Below, piece by piece: positions 26,004-33,950 of a stretch of DNA of 37,715 nt. Below the pieces are notes generated by a model. That model saw only the letters and a program-made list of their open reading frames with translations. It was not told the origin of the DNA and searched no databases. Position 1 is the stretch's first letter, and each line of letters starts with the position of its first letter. Made by a program: the position numbers and the translations under genes. Source of the stretch: Clostridia bacterium (GTDB lineage Bacteria > Bacillota > Clostridia > Peptostreptococcales > Caminicellaceae); assembly GCA_022361035.1 (NCBI GenBank), contig JAKSBP010000410.1, forward strand, positions 1 to 37,715, written 5' to 3'.

Positions 26004-27404
26004 TTATTTTTCATCTTTATTCTCCACTATAAGATTTGTTGTATCTTCATTTTTAGAGTGGTTGCCTAAATAGTCCGGCAGCTCCATTCCTGCCATATTA
26101 AATACATCTTGGAAGGGTGGGATTGATTTTAACATTCCCGACAAGAAATTAGCAGTAGAAGGAGTATTATCCTTTCCACCCATGCTGTCCCAAACAGTAA
26201 CTTTGTCTATCTTAATATTTTTAATAGCTTCAACTTGAGTTTTTACTAACTCCGGTAATTTGTCAGCTATCATTAAGGTAACCGCATCCTTAGAATTTCC
26301 TCCAACGGCACTAACTAATTTTTCGAAACCTTCTGCTTGCTTCCTTAATATTTCATTAATACCATTTGCCTCTGCTTGCATTTTGAATAGGATGGCATCG
26401 GCTTCCCCTTTAGCTTTTCTACGGATTTTTTCTGCTTCCGCCTCTGCGTTAATTTCAGCTTTTTGTTTTTCAATTTCAGCGTTAACTACTACATCGGCTT
26501 CTTTAGTAGCTCTTTCTCTACTAGCCCTTGCCTTTTCGGCCTCTTCTTCAGCAGCATAGGATTCTTGAAGAGCTTTAGCCGATTGAACCTTTTCAGCAGC
26601 AGATGCCTTTCTCTCTGCTTCAGCTTCTTTTTCCCTTCTCTCAGCTTCAGACATAGCAATTGTGATTTTGGCTTTGTTTTCCCCTTCTACAGCAATCGAA
26701 TCGGCTTCTGAAACTCTAACTCTTTCATCTCTCTTAGCATTGGCTTCACCTATAGAACCATCTCTATTTTTCTCAGCTACAGTCTTCTTAGCATCGTTTA
26801 TAGCCTTAGCAGCAGCTTCCTTACCAAGGGCTTCAATGTATCCAGATTCATCCATAATGTCTGTAACATTAACGTTTATCAGTTTAAGTCCTATTTTCTT
26901 AAGCTCTGCCTCTACATTTTTAGAAATATTTGCAAGGAACTTATCCCTATCGGAATTTATTTCTTCGATATCCATAGTTGCAACTACCAATCTTAATTGA
27001 CCAAATAAGATATCCTTAGCCAACTCTTTTATGGTTTCATGCCTAAGGCCCAATAGTCTTTCGGCTGCATTTTGCATGATACCTGGTTCAGTGGATATTC
27101 CAACCGTAAACCTTGAAGGAACGTCAACCCTGATGTTTTGTTTAGAAAGTGCATTGGTCAGATTAACCTCTATTGACATAGGTGTAAGATCTAGGAATTC
27201 ATAGGATTGAATAACTGGCCAAATAAAGCTGGCACCACCATGAACGCATTTTGCTGAACGTATTCCTCCCTCGGCTCCTTTGCCGACTTTACCATAAATT
27301 ACTAAGACCTTATCTGCAGGACACTTTTTGTATCTACTGAATAATGCAGCTATAGTACTAAAGATGATTACGACTATAACAGAAATTAATATAATTGGAT
27401 ACAT
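26004..27404 (-). CDS. floT: Flotillin (FloT-like membrane scaffold protein)
   Basis: This SPFH-domain protein organises ordered membrane microdomains. The 466-aa protein has one N-terminal membrane helix (MYPIILISVIVVIIFSTIAALF) and an SPFH/band-7 domain (about 30-210, including VLVIYGKVGKGAEGGIRSAKCVHGGASFIWPV). A long Ala/Glu/Lys-rich coiled-coil region (about 210-370) follows, with EA-rich repeats such as EAERREKEAEAERKA, then a conserved C-terminal oligomerisation segment (LMIADKLPELVKTQVEAIKNIKIDKVTVWD). Length and the NfeD-like gene 13 nt upstream match the yuaF-yuaG (floT) arrangement of B. subtilis. Confidence 0.94.
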   Translation of the reverse strand: MYPIILISVIVVIIFSTIAALFSRYKKCPADKVLVIYGKVGKGAEGGIRSAKCVHGGASFIWPVIQSYEFLDLTPMSIEVNLTNALSKQNIRVDVPSRFTVGISTEPGIMQNAAERLLGLRHETIKELAKDILFGQLRLVVATMDIEEINSDRDKFLANISKNVEAELKKIGLKLINVNVTDIMDESGYIEALGKEAAAKAINDAKKTVAEKNRDGSIGEANAKRDERVRVSEADSIAVEGENKAKITIAMSEAERREKEAEAERKASAAEKVQSAKALQESYAAEEEAEKARASRERATKEADVVVNAEIEKQKAEINAEAEAEKIRRKAKGEADAILFKMQAEANGINEILRKQAEGFEKLVSAVGGNSKDAVTLMIADKLPELVKTQVEAIKNIKIDKVTVWDSMGGKDNTPSTANFLSGMLKSIPPFQDVFNMAGMELPDYLGNHSKNEDTTNLIVENKDEK

Positions 27405-27417
27405 CTATAATTCCCCC

Positions 27418-28020
27418 TTATTTTATATGTTTTGTTTCCTTTACTATAACAATATTGTTGTTAATAATTTTACTGACCTTCACCATGGAACCGGTGGGTA
27501 TATCTTCTCCAGCAGTCATTGCATCCAACTCCCTAACGGCACCTTGAAAGGTTATGTGAATTTTTCCTAAGCCACTTTGTTCCTTGGGGATGGGTATATA
27601 GACTTCACCGATTTTTCCTATTGCGTTTTTGATATCCATTGTTCCACTTTCTGTAAGCTTAGTTATAAAATAGAACAGGGAAGCTACTATTCCCATAACA
27701 ATAACTCCTAATATTACAGAAATTATAGTAGTTAAAGCTTTATTTAATCCTAAGCTATATAAGGTTATACCAGTCCAGCCGAATACAGTAAAAAAGATGA
27801 TAAAATTTCTTACAGTAAATAGTCTAAATGTTCCTGCAAATCCATCATCAATATCTGAGTCACCATCGAAGTCAATGTCATCTCCCATATCCGATTGATT
27901 ATCCATACCTGTAAAAGTTAGTATCATTTGAATTATGAAAACTAGAGTAAAGGGTACTGCAAAATACCAATACATTTTTTCAAAACTATCTATATTAGTC
28001 CACCATTCCGTCAATAACAT
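27418..28020 (-). CDS. NfeD-like membrane protein, flotillin partner (YuaF type)
   Basis: This is the membrane partner usually encoded with flotillin. The protein of about 200 aa has an N-terminal helix (YWYFAVPFTLVFIIQMILTF) and an acidic loop rich in Asp. Two more helices follow (VRNFIIFFTVFGWTGITLYSLGL and TTIISVILGVIVMGIVASLFYFIT). A C-terminal OB-fold NfeD domain (AIGKIGEVYIPIPKEQSGLGKIHI...LDAMTAGEDIPTGSMVKVSKIINNNIVIVK) completes it. The start is uncertain: AGGAGG is only 3 nt from the ATG at 28020 and lies inside the frame if the ATG at 28032 is used; a TTG 6 nt into the gene would have ideal spacing. It is 13 nt upstream of floT. Confidence 0.85.
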   Translation of the reverse strand: MLLTEWWTNIDSFEKMYWYFAVPFTLVFIIQMILTFTGMDNQSDMGDDIDFDGDSDIDDGFAGTFRLFTVRNFIIFFTVFGWTGITLYSLGLNKALTTIISVILGVIVMGIVASLFYFITKLTESGTMDIKNAIGKIGEVYIPIPKEQSGLGKIHITFQGAVRELDAMTAGEDIPTGSMVKVSKIINNNIVIVKETKHIK

Positions 28021-28289
28021 ATTCCTCCTCATCTCTATTAAATTTATATAACATTTTTATACTACCATGATATAATTAGATTTACCATTACAGAAATCTT
28101 AAATAATATTTAAATAATATTACAAACCAGTGGTAATATTCATAGAGAGGTTTAATATGTACTGACGAAATATCAAAGACCTAAAGTCCTTGAGCTTTAA
28201 TCTGTAAAATTACTTACAACTTTAACTGAATTAACTTAGGTAGTTTCGTTGAGATTTTAGTAGTTACATGTGTATATATTAAATAAGCC

Positions 28290-28496
28290 TTATTCATCTA
28301 ATTCATAGGAATAAGGATATACACTTTCAGTATCCTTATTTAATTTATTGGCGAATTTATCTGCATCTATTTCTTCAACTATTTTACCATCCTTTAAAAT
28401 CCTTGCATTCCATACCTGACCGTCTTCTTTTACCAACAGTTCTGCCGGATATACAGAGCCATCGTCAAATTTCACCTTACCCTTTTTCCAAGGCAT
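28290..28496 (-). CDS. Small conserved-looking protein of unknown function
   Basis: I do not recognise this protein. It is 68 aa from ATG 28496, chosen because AAAGGAGG lies 8 nt upstream; a longer start at 28514 would put that site inside the gene. It is soluble, without a signal or membrane helix, charged, and probably beta-rich: KGKVKFDDGSVYPAELLV, then QVWNARILKDGKIVEEIDADKFANKL. The short alternating strands and aromatic/acidic end (YPYSYELDE) suggest a compact SH3- or KOW-like barrel, but this is only an impression. It lies about 260 nt upstream of the NfeD gene on the same strand and is divergent from the methyltransferase. The excellent ribosome binding site supports a real gene. Confidence 0.65.
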   Translation of the reverse strand: MPWKKGKVKFDDGSVYPAELLVKEDGQVWNARILKDGKIVEEIDADKFANKLNKDTESVYPYSYELDE

Positions 28497-28650
28497 ATAG
28501 AAACCTCCTTTCATAATATATATCTTTATTTTTATCCTTTGATAGAATTATTATTATAAAAAAATTGAAGAAATTAGGCTATATATGTTAAGATTTTTAT
28601 AGCATATAATGGGTATATTAAATACAGATAATAATATAAAGGGTGATTCT

Positions 28651-29370
28651 ATGGGCTTTTATGAAGAATTAAGTAAATACTACGATATTGTTTTTCCCCT
28701 TGGACAACCACAGCTAAAGTTCATAAGGGAGCGTTTACAGGGTAAAGAGGATATACTGGATTTAGCTGCTGGAACGGGAAATTATTCTATAGCCCTAGCA
28801 AAGGAGGGTTATAAGGTAGTTGCCGTAGATTTAGATGAAGAAATGGTTAAGAAAATAAATGTTAAAAATGAAAGGGAAGGGACTAAAGTAAGGCCATACG
28901 CCTTAGATATGAAGGAAATTCATGTTCTTGGAAGTGATATCTTTGATGCAGTAATATGTATAGGAAACTCCTTAGTACATTTAGAGAGTATAGAGGAAAT
29001 CAGGGATAGTCTCCATAAAATGTATAAATTATTAAGGCATCGAGGTATGATTGTCTTGCAAATAGTAAACTATGACAGGATTTTAAAATACGATGTTAAG
29101 GAATTACCTTTAATTGATAGGAAGGAGAATGGAGTAAAATTTATTAGAAATTATGGACTAGAGGAGGGAAAGATTTTATTTAAAACTAAATTAATTGTTA
29201 ATAATGATAAGACCTATGATAATTGTATAAAGCTTTATCCTCTGGAAAGTAAGGCCCTTGTGAATTTGTTAAAAGAAATAGGCTTTAAAGATATAAGGCT
29301 GTATGGTGGCTTTGACGAGAAGCCATATACTATAGATTCCTTTCCCTTAGTGGTAGAGGCTTATAAGTAA
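28651..29370 (+). CDS. Class I SAM-dependent methyltransferase
   Basis: This soluble 239-aa methyltransferase has the Rossmann-type AdoMet fold. Motif I is DLAAGTGNYSIALAKEG, motif II follows in VVAVDLDEEMVKK, and motif IV is probably DAVICIGNSLVHL, with HRGMIVLQIVNYDRIL further on. The start GFYEELSKYYDIVFP is typical of the small-molecule methyltransferase group (Methyltransf_11/25) that acts on unknown substrates. ATG 28651 follows AAAGGGTGA; the frame is open from an earlier ATG at 28609 that lacks a site. It is followed about 100 nt later by a DUF421 gene in the same direction. The substrate cannot be inferred. Confidence 0.9.
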   Translation: MGFYEELSKYYDIVFPLGQPQLKFIRERLQGKEDILDLAAGTGNYSIALAKEGYKVVAVDLDEEMVKKINVKNEREGTKVRPYALDMKEIHVLGSDIFDAVICIGNSLVHLESIEEIRDSLHKMYKLLRHRGMIVLQIVNYDRILKYDVKELPLIDRKENGVKFIRNYGLEEGKILFKTKLIVNNDKTYDNCIKLYPLESKALVNLLKEIGFKDIRLYGGFDEKPYTIDSFPLVVEAYK

Positions 29371-29476
29371 TTTAACTGATAAATTTATGGAAGATGATTT
29401 TATCTCCTATTCTGAAATTCTATAATTAACTTTAGGAAAATTGTTAAAAATAGATATATGGATAGGAGGTAATTAT

Positions 29477-30151
29477 ATGTTTAGTTTAGCACTTAAAACA
29501 GTTCTAATGTTTACCACGGGAGTTGTAATAATGAGAGTAATTGGAAAGTCGGCTATTAATCAATTGACTCCATATGATTTAGTAGCAATAATAATTATTG
29601 GAACAGTAGTTGCAGAGCCTCTAATCAGTACAAAAGTGAAGCCAACATTACTTGTATTAACAATCCTAGTAGCTTTATATCTTACCTTTTCTAAGCTATC
29701 ACTAAATCAATTTTTTAATAAAATCCTCCTGGGAAAACCTACAATCTTAATAAAGCACGGAAGGATTATTGAAGACAATATTGAAGAAGAGAATATCTCC
29801 TTAGTACAGCTAACTTCAATACTTAGGACCAATGGTTATCCAAAGCTGGAGGACATTGAATACGCAATATTAGAGCCAACGGGGGAAGTGAGTATTTTGC
29901 CTAGGGCGGATATAAGAGGTGTAACCATATCGGATTTAAATATAAAGCCAGAATGTGAAGGGCTTCCCATAGGAGTAATTATAGATGGCAAGATACAAAG
30001 GAAAAATCTTAAACTCATAAATAAAGATGGAAAGTGGCTTGAAAAGAAGTTAGAGGAAGGGGGGATAGGGAAAATAAAGGATGTAATATATGCCTATGCC
30101 AGTGATGAGAAGGATGATATCGTTTTTAATCTAAGGGATAAAGGTAAGTAG
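29477..30151 (+). CDS. DUF421-family membrane protein (YetF/YrbG type)
   Basis: This 224-aa membrane protein has an N-terminal two- to three-helix unit (LALKTVLMFTTGVVIMRVIG, DLVAIIIIGTVVAEPLI, LLVLTILVALYLTFSKL) and a cytoplasmic alpha/beta DUF421 domain (GKPTILIKHGRIIEDNIEEENISLVQLTSILRTNGYPKLEDIEYAILEPTGEVSILP). The segment IGKSAINQLTPYDLVAIIIIGTVVAEP is the family hallmark. ATG 29477 follows GGAGGTAATTAT; earlier in-frame codons lack a site. B. subtilis YetF-type members have been linked to spores and membranes, but no firm function is known. Confidence 0.88.
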   Translation: MFSLALKTVLMFTTGVVIMRVIGKSAINQLTPYDLVAIIIIGTVVAEPLISTKVKPTLLVLTILVALYLTFSKLSLNQFFNKILLGKPTILIKHGRIIEDNIEEENISLVQLTSILRTNGYPKLEDIEYAILEPTGEVSILPRADIRGVTISDLNIKPECEGLPIGVIIDGKIQRKNLKLINKDGKWLEKKLEEGGIGKIKDVIYAYASDEKDDIVFNLRDKGK

Positions 30152-30645
30152 CTATTATTAAGGATTTTTAAATATTTTCAAAATATATTGAATTTATATG
30201 AATAAAAATATATAATATTTATGTATTTGAGTGAATTTTAATTTTTGGCTTATACTTACTGTGTCAAGTATTTATAAAATTTAATAAATGTTTCTCTTCG
30301 AGTCCTTCTATCTAAGGACGACCCGTCTATGATTTTAAGACCGATAGGGTACAATTGGAAACGACTGTGCCTCCCAGTGTGGAAAGAAGAGATATGATAG
30401 TGGAGCATAACTAAGATAAGGGTTGATTACAATTTGTATATAAATTCAATTATAAATCTATATTTTAATTACTTAAAATAGCTAGTGGTCTTAGGCTATT
30501 CAAGAGGTTAAAATATGAAAGATTTATTAGAATTGCTATATTATGACTGTTGTTCTTAGTTTTATTTGCTTTGTTCATATAGTACCTTCTTTTCATAAAC
30601 TCTGGGATTTAAAGTAAAATGTTTATTGATAAAGGAGGATTTTTT
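30152..30645. other. 494-nt intergenic region with a candidate structured RNA
   Basis: The first about 130 nt are very AT-rich. A block of about 100 nt at 30293-30392 has a clearly higher GC content and several nested stems (described separately). After it the sequence is AT-rich again to the dehydrogenase ribosome binding site. A 15-codon ORF (30515-30559) with an AGAGG site 7 nt upstream lies in this last part. No terminator with a T-run was found between the structured block and the next gene. Confidence 0.5.
30293..30392 (+). ncRNA. Candidate structured RNA (unassigned family)
   Basis: A closing stem pairs TCTCTTC (30293-30299) with GAAGAGA (30386-30392). Inside it are GTCCTT/AAGGAC (30302-30307 with 30314-30319), ACCC-GTCT paired with AGAC and GGG (30322-30328 with 30338-30341 and 30347-30349), and ACTG/CAGT (30364-30367 with 30375-30378). 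This is a multi-branched fold closed by a long helix in otherwise AT-rich non-coding DNA, as in a riboswitch or small RNA. I compared it from memory with T-box, SAM, TPP, FMN, lysine, glycine, purine, ZTP, guanidine and c-di-GMP motifs and it fits none. The strand is assumed to be that of the downstream gene. Confidence 0.45.
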
Positions 30646-32277
30646 ATGGCTAATGGGCATTTTAAATTGAAAAAACCAGAAAATGAACCAGTACTTTCAT
30701 ATAGAAAGGGAAGTAGTGAAAGAGTTCAGCTAAAGGATAAGCTCATAGAGTTAAAGAAAAGTGAGATTGAGATTCCTTTAATAATAGGTGGGAAGGAAAT
30801 AAGAACAGGTAAAATAGGAAAATGCATAGTTCCCCATGATAAAAGCCATGTCCTTGCTACCTATCATATGGCAGGGGAAGAAGAAGTTAAAATGGCAATT
30901 GAAGCTGCCTTAGAGGCAAAATCAGAGTGGGAGAAGATGCCTTGGCAGCATAGGGCCTCTATATTTTTAAAAGCCGCCCAGTTATTGGCTGGACCGTGGA
31001 GGTATACCCTTAATGCTGCAACAATGTTAGGCCAAAGTAAGACTGCCTATCAAGCAGAAATTGATTCCGCATGTGAAATGATAGATTTTTTACGATTTAA
31101 TGTATCCTTTATGTCGGAAATTTATGGTGACCAAGCTATATCCACCAATGAATCGTGGAATAGGATAGAATATAGGCCCCTTGAAGGCTTTGTCTTCTCC
31201 GTTACACCATTTAACTTTACGGCCATAGGAGGAAATTTAGCGGTAGCTCCGGCTTTGATGGGAAATGCAGTAATATGGAAACCAGCAGGGACAGCAGTTT
31301 ACTCTAATTACTTACTCATGAAGTTATTCCAAGAGGCAGGGATACCAAATGGGGTAATCAATTTTATTCCTGGGTCTGGAAGCTTAATTGGGGATATAGT
31401 ATTTAATAATGAATGGTTTGCTGGAGTACATTTTACAGGTTCTACCGGTGTATTTAATACCATGTGGAAGACCATCGGGGAAAATATAGGGAAATATAAG
31501 TCCTATCCTAAAATTGTAGGGGAAACAGGGGGGAAGGATTTTATATTTGCCCATAGACTTGCCAACATTAATGAGCTTGTTACGGCTTTAATACAGGGGG
31601 CATTTGAATATCAAGGCCAAAAGTGCTCAGCAGCTTCAAGGGCCTATATACCTGAAAGTATGTGGTGTGCCTTAAAATGTAAACTTATCAGTGAAGCAGC
31701 AACTATTAAAATAGGGGATGTTCAAGATTTTACTAATTTTATGGGTGCCGTAATCGATAAAAAATCCTTTGAAAATAGTAAGTCTTATATTGATTATGCC
31801 AAGGCTTCTGAAGAAGCTGAAATCATTTGGGGAGGAGGGTGTGACGATAGTGTAGGCTACTTCATTGAACCTACAATTATAGTTACAAGAAATCCATACT
31901 TCAAAACAATGACAGAGGAAATTTTTGGGCCCGTATTAACCATATATGTATACAGTGATGATGAGTTTGAGGAAACCCTTAAAATATGTAATGAATCAAC
32001 TCCCTATGGATTAACCGGTGCAATCTTCTCCCAGGATAGAGAGGCTATAGTTCAAATGGAAAGTATATTAAGTTATGCAGCAGGAAACTTATATATTAAT
32101 GATAAGCCTACTGGAGCAGTAGTAGGTCAACAGCCCTTTGGAGGAGGAAGAAGTTCAGGAACTAATGATAAGGCTGGAAGTAAATTAAATTTACTAAGGT
32201 GGACAAATCCAAGGGTAATAAAAGAAACATTTAGCCCTTCAAAGGATTATAGATATCCCTTTATGGAAGAGGAATAG
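30646..32277 (+). CDS. pruA: 1-pyrroline-5-carboxylate (glutamate semialdehyde) dehydrogenase
   Basis: It oxidises P5C/glutamate semialdehyde to glutamate with NAD+, the second step of proline and arginine catabolism. The 543-aa protein is of the long ALDH4 type. It has the P5CDH start region FKLKKPENEPVLSYRKGSSER, the NAD fold with SVTPFNFTAIGGNLA and FTGSTGVF, the general base E293 in VGETGGKD, the catalytic C327 in GQKCSAASRAY, and the EEIFGPVLTIYVY and FGGGRSSGTNDK segments. ATG 30646 follows AAAGGAGG; an ATG at 30619 has no site. No proline dehydrogenase is adjacent, so the supply of P5C here may come from ornithine or arginine. It is a single gene ended by its own terminator. Confidence 0.93.
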   Translation: MANGHFKLKKPENEPVLSYRKGSSERVQLKDKLIELKKSEIEIPLIIGGKEIRTGKIGKCIVPHDKSHVLATYHMAGEEEVKMAIEAALEAKSEWEKMPWQHRASIFLKAAQLLAGPWRYTLNAATMLGQSKTAYQAEIDSACEMIDFLRFNVSFMSEIYGDQAISTNESWNRIEYRPLEGFVFSVTPFNFTAIGGNLAVAPALMGNAVIWKPAGTAVYSNYLLMKLFQEAGIPNGVINFIPGSGSLIGDIVFNNEWFAGVHFTGSTGVFNTMWKTIGENIGKYKSYPKIVGETGGKDFIFAHRLANINELVTALIQGAFEYQGQKCSAASRAYIPESMWCALKCKLISEAATIKIGDVQDFTNFMGAVIDKKSFENSKSYIDYAKASEEAEIIWGGGCDDSVGYFIEPTIIVTRNPYFKTMTEEIFGPVLTIYVYSDDEFEETLKICNESTPYGLTGAIFSQDREAIVQMESILSYAAGNLYINDKPTGAVVGQQPFGGGRSSGTNDKAGSKLNLLRWTNPRVIKETFSPSKDYRYPFMEEE

Positions 32278-32318
32278 AAAATTGAAGCTTGTTGCTATTT
32301 AACTATAAAATGATAGAG

Positions 32319-32370
32319 GCACTATTGATATTTATTGAAGCTTAATAAATGTTAATAGTGCTTATTTTAT
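32319..32370 (+). terminator. Rho-independent terminator after the P5C dehydrogenase gene
   Basis: An 18-bp stem (32319-32336 with 32344-32361) has two G-T pairs and a seven-base loop, followed by TTATTTTAT. Confidence 0.75.
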
Positions 32371-32463
32371 AGTAATACTACCTTAAAATAATGTAAGCTC
32401 TTATTAAAGGCTCATTTTAAGATATAACCTTTTGAAATGAAAATAGACAATAAAAAAAGATAA

Positions 32464-32492
32464 TTGACATATAAATCCTTTAGCTATATACT
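32464..32492 (+). promoter_or_regulatory. Promoter of the TetR/MacAB efflux operon
   Basis: A perfect -35 box TTGACA (32464-32469) and -10 box TATACT (32487-32492) are spaced 17 nt apart. The -10 box lies inside the left arm of the long palindrome, so a bound regulator would block RNA polymerase. Confidence 0.8.
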
Positions 32493-32534
32493 AGACCATA
32501 TAGTCTAGACTATATGGTCTAGTATATAGCTAAA
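32479..32534. promoter_or_regulatory. 56-bp perfect palindrome, probable TetR operator
   Basis: The two 28-nt halves are exact reverse complements with no spacer, centred on TCTAGA. Within it, two overlapping and nearly symmetrical 18-mers, CTAGACCATATAGTCTAG and CTAGACTATATGGTCTAG, each look like a TetR-dimer site and share one CTAG. The position over the -10 box and start point, just upstream of a TetR gene, argues for autoregulation by that protein. Two dimers could bind together. Confidence 0.75.
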
Positions 32535-32592
32535 ATATAAAAGTTCTTAAACTATTATAAAATAATTGATTTTTACCTTGGAGGGAAGTTAT

Positions 32593-33225
32593 TTGGATAA
32601 AATTAATATGGAGGGAAAAGAAAAATTATTTGAAGTTGCATTAGATGAATTTACAAAACAGGGTTACGATAGAGCATCATTAAATAATATACTGAAGAAA
32701 GCTGGTATAAGCAAAGGTTCTTTTTATTACCACTTTAGGAATAAGCAGGAATTGTATTTGCATATTTTCAAAAGATTACATGATTTACAGCATGAGTATA
32801 TTGATAAATGGAAAAGGGAAAATAAATTGGATTATAGGGGAATGAATTTCTTTGATATATTGAAGTTAGAAGGAAGGATTGCCCTGGAAATGGTAACTAA
32901 ATATCCAAAGTGCTATGAATTTTGGAAAAGCATATATCAAGAGAAGAGTAATGAGGCAAGGGAAGTAATCGATAAAGAAATTAAAAGATTAATCAAAGAA
33001 GGACATGTGGAGGACCATTTAATGCCTCTTATAGATGAAGGATTAAAGAATAAGGATTTTAGGGAGGAATTAACAGAAAAATTTATTAAGGGAGTTTTAA
33101 AGAATTTTATGATAAGCTTTTCTACCTGTTTCATCAGAGAAGATGAAGGTGTTAAGATGGAAAATTTATTGGAGGACTATTATGAGTATATAGATTTCTT
33201 AAAGAGGGGTTTGGGGAAAAATTAA
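32593..33225 (+). CDS. TetR-family transcriptional regulator
   Basis: This is a DNA-binding repressor, probably of its own efflux operon. The protein of about 210 aa has the N-terminal TetR helix-turn-helix: KLFEVALDEFTKQGYDRASLNNILKKAGISKGSFYYHFRNKQELY. An all-helical ligand-binding domain follows. I chose TTG 32593 because GGAGGG (32580-32585) is 7 nt upstream; an ATG within the frame (MEGKEKLF) is a second option, and the upstream TTG at 32566 lacks a site. It is the first gene of a four-component operon behind a 56-bp palindrome. The next gene begins 14 nt later. The inducing ligand is unknown. Confidence 0.92.
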   Translation: MDKINMEGKEKLFEVALDEFTKQGYDRASLNNILKKAGISKGSFYYHFRNKQELYLHIFKRLHDLQHEYIDKWKRENKLDYRGMNFFDILKLEGRIALEMVTKYPKCYEFWKSIYQEKSNEAREVIDKEIKRLIKEGHVEDHLMPLIDEGLKNKDFREELTEKFIKGVLKNFMISFSTCFIREDEGVKMENLLEDYYEYIDFLKRGLGKN

Positions 33226-33239
33226 GAGAGGAGGTAGTG

Positions 33240-33950
33240 ATGGATAAAAAATTATTAATCAAGGTGGAAGATTTAAGCAAACATTATCAAATGGGAGAAG
33301 TGAAAGTTAAAGCCCTACAAGATGCATACTTTCAAATATTTGAAGGGGAGTTTGTTGTAATACTTGGTCCAAGTGGGTCTGGTAAAAGTACTTTGTTAAA
33401 TATTTTAGGGGGTATGGATAAACCTACTGAGGGTAGGGTCTTTTTAAGGGAAGAAGAGGTTACTAAATATAATGAAAATCAATTAACCAAGTATAGAAGA
33501 GATAAGATAGGCTTTGTATTTCAATTTTACAACCTCATGGCAAATTTAACTGCTAAGGAAAATGTTGAGTTAGCCACTGAAATATGTAAGGATTCCTTAG
33601 ATATAGACGGGGTATTGACAAGTGTAGGACTTGGAGAGAGAAAGGATCATTTTCCCTCTCAGCTAAGTGGTGGTGAACAGCAAAGGGTGGCCATAGCTAG
33701 GGCTGTTGCTAAAAATCCTCTTATTCTTCTATGCGATGAACCAACAGGGGCTTTGGATTACAAGACTGGTATATCTATTCTTTCCCTCCTCAATAAAATA
33801 AATATAGAGTATAAGAAAACCGTAATTGTAATAACCCATAATGCGCCTATAGCTCAAATGGCAAATAGGGTTATTAAAATGGGAAGTGGAAGAATTATAG
33901 ATAATCGAATAAATGAAAACCAAATAGGTCCTGAAGGGATTGAATGGTAA
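33240..33950 (+). CDS. MacB/LolD-type ABC transporter ATP-binding protein
   Basis: This is the ATPase of a MacAB-like export system. The 236-aa protein has Walker [11 protein letters not shown]-loop [11 protein letters not shown], signature [15 protein letters not shown], Walker [14 protein letters not shown] and H-loop ITHN, the standard set for the lipoprotein/macrolide exporter subfamily. AGGAGG (33229-33234) is well placed for ATG 33240; the GTG at 33237 is too close. Its stop codon overlaps the permease start (ATGGTAATG), so the two are coupled in translation, as expected for subunits of one complex. Confidence 0.94.
   Translation: MDKKLLIKVEDLSKHYQMGEVKVKALQDAYFQIFEGEFVVILGPSGSGKSTLLNILGGMDKPTEGRVFLREEEVTKYNENQLTKYRRDKIGFVFQFYNLMANLTAKENVELATEICKDSLDIDGVLTSVGLGERKDHFPSQLSGGEQQRVAIARAVAKNPLILLCDEPTGALDYKTGISILSLLNKINIEYKKTVIVITHNAPIAQMANRVIKMGSGRIIDNRINENQIGPEGIEW

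Larger units (their letters stand above)
32278..32592. other. Intergenic region carrying a terminator and the TetR-operon control region
   Basis: From left to right it holds the P5C dehydrogenase terminator (32319-32370), an AT-rich spacer, a consensus promoter (32464-32492), the 56-bp palindrome (32479-32534), and a 58-nt leader to the TTG start of the TetR gene. Nothing else was recognised. Confidence 0.7.

Noticed and set aside
26260..27000. Overlapping plus-strand ORFs rich in Ser/Ala/Phe
   Set aside because: They are mirror images of the Ala/Glu/Lys-rich flotillin coiled coil and have no ribosome binding sites.
30293..30392. Known riboswitch such as T-box, SAM, lysine, guanidine or ZTP
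   Set aside because: The conserved core sequences I know for these classes are missing; the ACGA repeats resemble guanidine-II only superficially. It is therefore left unassigned.
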